DNA of 64,000 nucleotides from positions 124,001 through 188,000 of the forward strand of contig NZ_BCUD01000005.1 of assembly GCF_001591105.1 (NCBI RefSeq), in the 5' to 3' direction. Shown here piece by piece: positions 57,457 to 64,000 of the stretch (its first letter is position 1; every line of letters begins with the position of its first letter). The translations under genes were made by a program, and so were the position numbers. The notes beneath the pieces are model-generated. The model had not been told where the DNA came from. It was given only the letters and a program-made list of their open reading frames with translations, and did no database searches. Source of the stretch: Vibrio nereis NBRC 15637 (GTDB taxonomy: Bacteria; Pseudomonadota; Gammaproteobacteria; Enterobacterales; Vibrionaceae).

Positions 57457-59640
57457 TTACAGCGCACGGTATTTCTCTCTTAACCTTTGCCTTACCCATT
57501 CTGCTACCGAGTTCACGGCGAACGTAAACACCAGCAAAATGAGGGCAGAAAGGAACAATAAACGATAGTGAGAACTGCCCACTTCAGACTCTGGCATTTC
57601 AACGGCAATCGTGGCGGAAAGGGTTCGCATGCCTTCCAAGATATTCCAATCCATGACTGGGGTGTTACCTGTTGCCATCAGCACAATCATGGTTTCGCCC
57701 ACTGCTCGCCCTACGCCCATCATAATGGCAGAAAATATACCTGGGCTGGCGGTCAGCAACACCACATAAATGAGCGTTTGCCACGGTGTGGCTCCCAGCG
57801 CTAAAGAACCGTCAGAAAGGTGTTTTGGCACAGAGAATATGGCGTCTTCTGCAATCGTAAATATGGTTGGGATCACCGCAAAGCCCATGGCAAAGCCCAC
57901 CACCAACGCGTTTCTCTGGTCAAAACCAATGCCATGTTCAGCTAGGTAAACTCGAACATCACCCTCAAATAACCACTGCTCAATAGCGCCACTTTGAGAC
58001 AAGATAAGCATGGAGACCAGCACAATCACTGGCATCAAGATCGCCGCATGCCATCCGTTTGCGAAACGATTGATCCAAGCCTTAGGTAACTTATGCCAAA
58101 TAGCTCCGACTAAGATGGTGGAAACGGGCAAAAACAGCATTAAAGCGACAATCGCAGCAAGGTTGCTCTCAACGATTGGTGCAAACCATAACCCCGCCAG
58201 AAAGCCAATAATCACCGTCGGCAGTGCTTCCATCAGCTCTATCGATGGTTTAACGATACGACGCATGCTCGGCGTCATAAAGTAGGCGGTATAAATGGCG
58301 CCTAACACCGCTATCGGCGCGGCAAACAACATCGCAAACGCCGCGGCTTTTAATGTCCCAAAAGCAATCGGTACTAAGCTGAACTTAGCCTCAAACTCAT
58401 TATTGGCAGAGGTGGTTTGCCACACATAAGCGGGCTCTGGGTAGCTTTCATACCACACTTTCTGCCACAGAGAGGACAAAGAGATTTCTGGGAATGGGTT
58501 GTCTATCGCTGCCAACGTGAGAGTTGAATCAGAGAGCGCCAACAGGTACTTTTCATTGTTTGACATCGCCGCCATGCTTGGCGCTTTATCGTAGGCGCGA
58601 TTAAATATCACCAACTTCTCGCTGGTGGTGTAATGGTTTTGCACCGTGCCATTAATATAGAAGCTGTAGAAGCCTTTTCGGTAAGTATCCGGCAAGATAA
58701 ATTGCAGTTCTGAGGCTAACTGAAAGTCACGAATACGAGTCAGGGAACGTTGCTCTTCAGACAACACATCAAACCATTGCGAGACTAAGCCGTCTTGATA
58801 GCTCACCAATAAAGAGTATGCACCAGACAGTAAGGTGATATTGGAAACAACATGTGTTTCACGCCCTAAACTCAAATCCACCAACTCACGAACGACAAAA
58901 CCTTGCTGCGTTTTTTTGGCAATCACCAACTCAGAGCCACTGCGCAAATATAATGTTTCGCCATTAGGCGTAAGAATCATCTGGCTAAGCTGTTCGAACG
59001 GTTGACTGAATTCATACTGTTGCTGCTGACCCAATCGATCTTGCCAAACCACTCGGACTCGTTTGTCTTGGTAGTAGCCAGCCAATGTGAGTTGTTCGCC
59101 AGTGGCAAACTGGAAGTCCACCAGCGGTGTATCACCGGCAAGCATTTGCTTAAGGTCTCGCTGCTCTACAGAGGGAGAAAATGTCCGCTTACTCCCATTA
59201 ACGACGCTCGTCATTTTAGGGCGGAATAACTTAACCTCTCCCTCTTGGGTCGCCAATGCAAACCACCCTTCAGATGCAATACTCTTGGCAAACAGCGTAA
59301 AGTGGTTGCCTAGTTCAACTCGGTGGGGTGACTGTGCGTTCGGAGAGCGTAATTCTAAAAAATCGACCGTACCCGATTGAGCAATCACATACGCGTGCTC
59401 ACCGTGGTCATCTATCCCCAACGCAACAGGATCAGCAACAGAAATGCTTTGCTCGGCAACATTAGGCGTCAGTTTCGCGTCAGAAAACAGGGGTAACACC
59501 ATCATGGCAAGATAGAGGAATATCAGCACCAAAGCTGCCAAGACCCCTACCCCACCAGTCGACACCGCAAGCCGAATCAATCGATCTTTGATCAATCGCT
59601 TTCGATCACGTTCACGCAATGAAAATTCGGCTTTAGCCAT
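57457..59640 (-). CDS. pstC: phosphate ABC transporter permease PstC, extended form
   Basis: 727-residue permease against 319 in E. coli. One helix (about 22-52) precedes a periplasmic domain of about 370 residues with repeated beta-propeller-like strands. The C-terminal permease domain (about 425-727) has PSIELMEALPTVIIGFLAGL and GVGRAVGETMIVLMATGNTP. It is the first gene of the pst operon, 48 bases downstream of a PHO box. The large periplasmic domain may interact with PstS or the PstA coiled coil. Confidence 0.93.
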   Translation of the reverse strand: MAKAEFSLRERDRKRLIKDRLIRLAVSTGGVGVLAALVLIFLYLAMMVLPLFSDAKLTPNVAEQSISVADPVALGIDDHGEHAYVIAQSGTVDFLELRSPNAQSPHRVELGNHFTLFAKSIASEGWFALATQEGEVKLFRPKMTSVVNGSKRTFSPSVEQRDLKQMLAGDTPLVDFQFATGEQLTLAGYYQDKRVRVVWQDRLGQQQQYEFSQPFEQLSQMILTPNGETLYLRSGSELVIAKKTQQGFVVRELVDLSLGRETHVVSNITLLSGAYSLLVSYQDGLVSQWFDVLSEEQRSLTRIRDFQLASELQFILPDTYRKGFYSFYINGTVQNHYTTSEKLVIFNRAYDKAPSMAAMSNNEKYLLALSDSTLTLAAIDNPFPEISLSSLWQKVWYESYPEPAYVWQTTSANNEFEAKFSLVPIAFGTLKAAAFAMLFAAPIAVLGAIYTAYFMTPSMRRIVKPSIELMEALPTVIIGFLAGLWFAPIVESNLAAIVALMLFLPVSTILVGAIWHKLPKAWINRFANGWHAAILMPVIVLVSMLILSQSGAIEQWLFEGDVRVYLAEHGIGFDQRNALVVGFAMGFAVIPTIFTIAEDAIFSVPKHLSDGSLALGATPWQTLIYVVLLTASPGIFSAIMMGVGRAVGETMIVLMATGNTPVMDWNILEGMRTLSATIAVEMPESEVGSSHYRLLFLSALILLVFTFAVNSVAEWVRQRLREKYRAL

Positions 59641-59687
59641 TTGTCTCTCTTACCTAAATTAACCCGAGTGTATAATATTTCGATTAA

Positions 59688-59705
59688 GTGACAATTATAT
59701 TACAG
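59688..59705 (-). promoter_or_regulatory. PHO box for pstC
   Basis: On the minus strand CTGTAATATAATTGTCAC matches the PhoB consensus CTGTCATAWAWCTGTCAY in nearly all conserved positions. It lies 48 nt before the pstC start, with a TATTATA-type -10 about 10 nt further on. PhoB would activate pstCAB-phoU under phosphate starvation. Confidence 0.8.
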
Positions 59706-59752
59706 ATCTCATTAAACAGCTGAAAACAATGTAATAAATAAATGCAATAAAA

Positions 59753-59759
59753 GTGTCAT
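59753..59759 (+). promoter_or_regulatory. possible PHO half-site for ppk
   Basis: GTGTCAT fits one PhoB half-site (CTGTCAT) and is followed by AAAA, but the expected second half is poor. The site lies 80 nt before ppk. It may make ppk-ppx responsive to PhoB, or be chance. Confidence 0.35.
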
Positions 59760-59838
59760 AAAAAGAACTTAGTTTGCTACGCTTGTAAGGCTAATTTGAT
59801 CCTTTACACATCGTCAGTCACGTTAAGAAGGTTAAAAC

Positions 59839-61950
59839 ATGAGCGCAGAAAAGCTGTATATAGAAAAAGAGCTCAGCTGGTTATCATTCAACGAGCGAGT
59901 ATTACAAGAAGCAGCAGATAAAAGTGTTCCACTCATCGAAAGAATTCGTTTTTTAGGTATATTTTCCAACAACTTAGATGAGTTTTATAAAGTTAGATTC
60001 GCTGATGTCAAACGCCGTATTTTGATCAATCAAGAGCAAGGTGGAAACGGCAATTCCAAACACCTACTGACTAAAATGCAAACCAAAGCACTCAAGTTAA
60101 ACGAGAGCTTTGACGAACTGTACGCAGAACTGATCCGTGAAATGGCACGTCGCCGCATTTTTTTGGTCAATGAGACTCAGCTAAGTGAAACGCAACAAAA
60201 GTGGATAAAAAAATACTTTCACAATGAAGTCCTTCCCCACATCACGCCTCTTTTTTTGCGAGACGATATAGATGTGCTCGAATTTTTAAAAGACGAATAC
60301 GCTTATATTGCGGTTGATCTTAAAAATCAGGACAAAAGTCATTACGCACTGCTCGAAATCCCAACCGATCATTTACCGCGCTTTGTTATGGTTCCGGAGC
60401 AAAAAGGCAAACGCCGTAAAACCATTATCTTGCTCGATAATATTATTCGCTATTGCTTGGATGAATTGTTCAGTGGCTTTTTCGACTATGAATCGCTCAA
60501 CGGCTACGCGATGAAAATGACACGTGATGCCGAATACGACCTAAGCCACGAAGTAGAACACAGCCTGCTGGAACAGATGTCAGAAGGACTAAGCCAGCGT
60601 TTAACCGCGATGCCAGTGCGCTTTGTCTATGAGCGAGATATGCCGCAAGAAATGCTGCGTATCTTGTGCAAAAAACTACAGATTTCGAACTACGACAGCT
60701 TAATTCCTGGCGGGCGCTACCACAACTTTAAAGACTTTATCGGCTTTCCGAACGTTGGGCGCGACTACTTAGAAAATAAGCCCCTACCACCGATGAAGTG
60801 TGCGGATTTTGAAGGCTACGCCAACAAGTTTGATGCGATCAGAAATCAGGATATCTTACTCTACTACCCTTACCACACTTTTGAGCACATCAGTGAGTTA
60901 GTCAGACAGGCCTCTTTTGACCCAAAAGTTCTCGCCATCAAAATCAACATCTACCGCGTTGCCAAAGACTCTCGCTTAATGAACTCGCTGATTGATGCGG
61001 TTCATAATGGTAAACAAGTCACTGTGGTAGTTGAACTTCAGGCTCGCTTCGATGAAGAAGCAAACATAGAGTGGTCACGTATTTTGACCGAGGCAGGAGT
61101 ACACGTTATTTTTGGTGCTCCTGGCCTGAAAATTCACTCAAAACTTCTGCTGATCAGCCGAAAAGAAGACGACGAGATCGTCCGATACGCTCATATTGGT
61201 ACGGGTAACTTCCACGAGAAAACAGCCCGAATTTATACCGACTTCTCACTGCTGACCGCGGACCCGGAACTCACCGAAGAGGTACGTAATGTCTTCGGCT
61301 ACATCGAAAACCCATACCGCCCGGTGCGATTTAATCACTTGATCGTCTCGCCGCGTAATTCACGCAAGCAGCTGTACCGCATCATCGATAGTGAAATCGC
61401 CAATGCTAAGCAAGGTAAAAAGGCCTCGATTACATTGAAAGTCAATAACCTTGTCGACAAAGGGCTAGTCAATAAGCTTTACGGAGCCAGTGCCGCTGGT
61501 GTTGAAATTAAGATGATTATTCGAGGAATGTGCTCGTTAGTGCCAGGTGTGGAAGGTGTTAGCGACAACATCAAGATCATTAGTATCGTTGACCGCTTCC
61601 TAGAGCACCCGCGCGTGCTGATTACGCATAACGATGGTGATCCTCAGGTGTATATCTCTTCGGCCGACTGGATGACGCGAAATATCGATAATCGAATTGA
61701 AGTCACGGCCCCTGTTCGTGATGAACGTCTAAAACAGCGCATTATTGATATCATTAATATCCACTTTACCGATACAGTTAAAGCTCGCTGGATAGACAAA
61801 GAAATGAGCAATAGCTACGTTCCCCGCGGCAACCGTAAGAAAGTTCGCTCGCAGATTGCTATTTACGACTATCTTAAAAATATAGAAAAGCAGACTCGCA
61901 AACGTAAAGAACAGCCGATATATGAACAATCAATCTCCGCAGATTCGTGA
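59839..61950 (+). CDS. ppk: polyphosphate kinase 1
   Basis: 703-residue peripheral membrane enzyme that polymerises ATP gamma-phosphate into polyphosphate. The N-terminus begins [19 protein letters not shown]. Two phospholipase-D-like domains carry the catalytic His in [19 protein letters not shown] and the partner [11 protein letters not shown]. Length is as in E. coli (688). It overlaps ppx by 29 bases, a translationally coupled pair. Confidence 0.96.
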   Translation: MSAEKLYIEKELSWLSFNERVLQEAADKSVPLIERIRFLGIFSNNLDEFYKVRFADVKRRILINQEQGGNGNSKHLLTKMQTKALKLNESFDELYAELIREMARRRIFLVNETQLSETQQKWIKKYFHNEVLPHITPLFLRDDIDVLEFLKDEYAYIAVDLKNQDKSHYALLEIPTDHLPRFVMVPEQKGKRRKTIILLDNIIRYCLDELFSGFFDYESLNGYAMKMTRDAEYDLSHEVEHSLLEQMSEGLSQRLTAMPVRFVYERDMPQEMLRILCKKLQISNYDSLIPGGRYHNFKDFIGFPNVGRDYLENKPLPPMKCADFEGYANKFDAIRNQDILLYYPYHTFEHISELVRQASFDPKVLAIKINIYRVAKDSRLMNSLIDAVHNGKQVTVVVELQARFDEEANIEWSRILTEAGVHVIFGAPGLKIHSKLLLISRKEDDEIVRYAHIGTGNFHEKTARIYTDFSLLTADPELTEEVRNVFGYIENPYRPVRFNHLIVSPRNSRKQLYRIIDSEIANAKQGKKASITLKVNNLVDKGLVNKLYGASAAGVEIKMIIRGMCSLVPGVEGVSDNIKIISIVDRFLEHPRVLITHNDGDPQVYISSADWMTRNIDNRIEVTAPVRDERLKQRIIDIINIHFTDTVKARWIDKEMSNSYVPRGNRKKVRSQIAIYDYLKNIEKQTRKRKEQPIYEQSISADS

Positions 61951-63445
61951 TGTAGCCGCGATTGATCTTGGCTCTAACAGCTTCCATATGGTCGTTGCTA
62001 AAGTCGTTGACCAAGACTTGCAACTCGTCAGCCGACACAAGCAACGAGTTCGGCTTGCATCAGGGTTAGACGAACAGAATAACTTAGATAATGCGTCCAT
62101 CGAACGTGGCCTGGAGTGCCTGGCCATGTTTGCAGAGCGCCTGCAAGGCTTCGAGGAAGGAAACGTCAGCATTGCTGCGACACATACCTTGCGGCAAGCC
62201 AATAATGCGCATATTTTCCTTCAGCGTGCGCAGGAAGTGTTACCCTTTCCGATCGAAATCATCCCTGGTGTCGAAGAAGCACGTTTGATCTACCTTGGTG
62301 TTGCTCATACACAGCCGGAGTCCGATTCTAAGCTGGTGATTGATATCGGTGGCGGCAGTACGGAAATGATCATTGGCAGAGGGTTTGAGGCCGAGCTTAT
62401 CAACAGTAAGCAAATGGGCTGTGTCAGTTACACTGACCGATTCTTTGCAAATGGCAAACTTTCCAAAAAGAACTTTGCTCACGCCACGTTAGCTGCGGAG
62501 CAAAAGCTTGAGTCCATTGCACACAGTTATCGCAAAAAAGGCTGGGACACCGCGTTTGGCTCTTCGGGCACCATCAAAGCAATACGCGAAGTACTCATTG
62601 GTCTAGGCTTTGACGATGGCATCATCACGGCTAAACGCCTAGATAAGCTGATAGAAAAGCTGTGTGAGTGGCAAACCATCGACGAGATTGAGCTAGTGGG
62701 ACTAACCCCTGAGCGTAAACCCGTTTTCGCTGCAGGAGTGGCGATTCTGGCCGCCATTATCAAAGATCTGAAAGTGACAGAAATGCATTTTTCTGAAGGA
62801 GCCTTACGCGAAGGGCTCCTGTTTGAAATGGAAGATGCCTTCAAGCGCTCTGATATCCGCATGCGCACTACAGAAAATCTGGCCAGCAAGCATGTAGTCG
62901 ACCTTGAGCATGCAGCTAAAATCAAAGGGCAAGCAACGGAGTTTTTCCAGCAAGTTCACTCCGATTTAAGCATCAAGAAAAGCTCTGAACTTTTAGACCT
63001 GCTGCAGTGGAGTGCTCTGCTCCATGAAGTCGGTTTGAGCATCAGCTTGCAAGCATTCCATCGTCATTCCGCGTATATTTTGCGTCACACTTACATGCCC
63101 GGCTTTAACCGTGAGCAACAACGCGTGTTGGCGATGTTGGTCCGTTTCCAGCGCAAAGCCCTCAAGCTGAACGAAATGGAAGATTTTACGCTTTATAAGA
63201 AAAAGTACATCGTCGGCCTAATTCGCATCTTGCGGCTGGCTATTTTGGTCAATGGCCAGCGAAATGAAGACCCATTACCGCCCTTGTCGCTTTCGGTTGA
63301 AGGAGATAAGTGGACACTCACTTCAGATCAAGAGGACTGGCTGGAGCACAACAAACTGCTATATGCCGACTTACTCACAGAGCAAGAGTACTGGAAAAGT
63401 GCTGGATGGGAATTAGATCTACAACGCTTTAACCTAACAGAATAG
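61922..63445 (+). CDS. ppx: exopolyphosphatase
   Basis: 507-residue sugar-kinase/HSP70-fold enzyme that releases phosphate from polyphosphate ends (and may hydrolyse pppGpp like GppA). ASKHA motifs are [31 protein letters not shown] and [12 protein letters not shown]-terminal HD-like helical domain follows (about 310-507). E. coli Ppx is 513 residues. Its start lies inside the end of ppk, which suggests coordinated expression. Confidence 0.95.
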   Translation: MNNQSPQIRDVAAIDLGSNSFHMVVAKVVDQDLQLVSRHKQRVRLASGLDEQNNLDNASIERGLECLAMFAERLQGFEEGNVSIAATHTLRQANNAHIFLQRAQEVLPFPIEIIPGVEEARLIYLGVAHTQPESDSKLVIDIGGGSTEMIIGRGFEAELINSKQMGCVSYTDRFFANGKLSKKNFAHATLAAEQKLESIAHSYRKKGWDTAFGSSGTIKAIREVLIGLGFDDGIITAKRLDKLIEKLCEWQTIDEIELVGLTPERKPVFAAGVAILAAIIKDLKVTEMHFSEGALREGLLFEMEDAFKRSDIRMRTTENLASKHVVDLEHAAKIKGQATEFFQQVHSDLSIKKSSELLDLLQWSALLHEVGLSISLQAFHRHSAYILRHTYMPGFNREQQRVLAMLVRFQRKALKLNEMEDFTLYKKKYIVGLIRILRLAILVNGQRNEDPLPPLSLSVEGDKWTLTSDQEDWLEHNKLLYADLLTEQEYWKSAGWELDLQRFNLTE

Positions 63446-63470
63446 GGCTGCATTTAGCAGTAAACTATTC

Positions 63471-63505
63471 AGCCGCTGGCAGCGCTCAAAGCACTATTAG
63501 CGGCT
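63471..63505. terminator. terminator between ppx and pstS
   Basis: The 7-bp stem AGCCGCT/AGCGGCT has a 21-base loop and is followed by TTTTTAGTTTTT on the + strand, 26 nt after ppx. The next gene is convergent, so it may stop both transcripts. Confidence 0.65.
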
Positions 63506-63535
63506 TTTTAGTTTTTGAGCCGACTCGACTGCACG

Positions 63536-64000
63536 CTAGTCGCCTTTGCCTGCTGGTATTGCTAAGCCTACTTTTTCTAGTTCTTGATGCGCAATCTCAG
63601 GAGAAATGGGGATGTAACCTTCTTTTGTCACTTGTGCTTGGCCCTGAGCAGAGAAAATAAAGCGTATAAATTCACTTTCAATCGGTGAAAGTGGCTTTGA
63701 CGGGTGTTTATTAACGTACACATATAAATAACGGGATAGTGGGTACTCACCAGACAAAATATGTTCTTTGCTTGGCTCAACATACTGATCGCCTACCTCG
63801 GCGACGGACAACAGTTTAACGCCAGAAACTTGATACCCCACCCCTGCATACCCGATGGTGTTGATCGCCGATGCCACAGACTGAACCACCGACGCCGATC
63901 CCGGCTGTTCATTGACATTGTTTTTGAAGTCACCGCCACACAGCGCATTGTTCTTGAAGTAACCATATGTGCCTGAGACCGAGTTACGACCAAAAAGCTG
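63536..64000 (-). CDS. pstS: phosphate ABC transporter substrate-binding protein (partial, C-terminal)
   Basis: The frame is open from the stop at 63536 to the window edge, giving 154 residues of a longer protein; the start lies beyond 64000. The visible part is the C-terminal half of a periplasmic phosphate-binding protein: SVSGTYGYFKNNALCGGDFK, PGSASVVQSVASAINTIGYAG and SRYLYVYVNKHPSKPLSP. Its place beside ppx, with pstCAB-phoU further left, matches V. cholerae, where phoR and phoB follow next. PhoB control is expected but not visible. Confidence 0.88.
   Translation of the reverse strand, partial: QLFGRNSVSGTYGYFKNNALCGGDFKNNVNEQPGSASVVQSVASAINTIGYAGVGYQVSGVKLLSVAEVGDQYVEPSKEHILSGEYPLSRYLYVYVNKHPSKPLSPIESEFIRFIFSAQGQAQVTKEGYIPISPEIAHQELEKVGLAIPAGKGD

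Noticed and set aside
63536..64000. Truncated pstS
   Set aside because: The frame simply runs off the window edge; nothing indicates a broken gene.

Overview
The window looks like a stretch of the large chromosome of a Vibrio, most probably from the Harveyi clade. This rests on the proteins themselves: an E. coli-like guaBA/xseA/yfgJ/der/bamB/yfgM/hisS/ispG/rodZ/rlmN block, a GH19 chitinase beside guaA, a recBCD locus without ptrA, and very long PstC and PstA permeases. The species cannot be fixed from the sequence alone. I see no rRNA, tRNA, insertion sequence, prophage, integron cassette or CRISPR array. Most of the window is core genome, with small accessory or decaying patches near 8 kb, 13.6 kb, 17 kb and 41 kb.

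Layout. 0-6.4 kb: the tail of an unknown gene, a large sensor diguanylate cyclase, a beta-CASP nuclease and an acetyltransferase-amidase fusion. 6.4-9.4 kb: an O-acetylhomoserine sulfhydrylase, a short protein resembling a catalytically dead PD-(D/E)XK nuclease domain, and a DUF3581 hotdog protein. 9.4-14.6 kb: amino-acid and organic-acid use, with a LysR regulator divergent from dadA, an AGCS alanine/sodium symporter, the decayed C-terminal end of a BASS transporter and an acetate channel. 14.8-17.5 kb: a secreted chitinase and a lone Wzz-like protein. 17.8-22.7 kb: guaBA, xseA and yfgJ; a PurR-like operator and a terminator-like hairpin lie between guaB and guaA. 23-27 kb: a CitA/CitB-type two-component system divergent from a DASS carboxylate transporter. 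27-36.3 kb: an alanyl-tRNA editing protein, then the leftward der-bamB-yfgM-hisS-ispG-rodZ-rlmN series. 36.5-39.5 kb: sufE-like, tcdA, mltA and a small membrane protein. 39.6-51 kb: argA behind tandem ARG-box-like sites, two small antiparallel ORFs, then recC-recB-recD. 51-54.2 kb: a LysR regulator, yebG behind a LexA-like site, cutC and PPK2. 54.2-64 kb: the phosphate/polyphosphate locus, with pstC-pstA-pstB-phoU leftward, ppk-ppx rightward, and pstS running off the right edge.

How the genes work together. The right 11 kb is one phosphate module: PstSCAB imports phosphate, PhoU reports transport state, Ppk1 and Ppx make and degrade polyphosphate, and PPK2 next door links polyphosphate to nucleotide phosphorylation. 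A PHO box sits in front of pstC, and the same intergenic region serves ppk. The dadA/AGCS pair suggests uptake and oxidation of alanine. The two-component system next to the DASS permease suggests sensing and import of citrate or C4-dicarboxylates.

I did not find a clearly new biological system. The most unusual items are the nuclease-dead PD-(D/E)XK-like protein at 7990-8538, the putative PurR operator inside the guaBA operon, the transporter remnant at 13565-13894, the orphan Wzz-like protein, the triple repeat upstream of the chitinase and the overlapping small ORFs between argA and recD.
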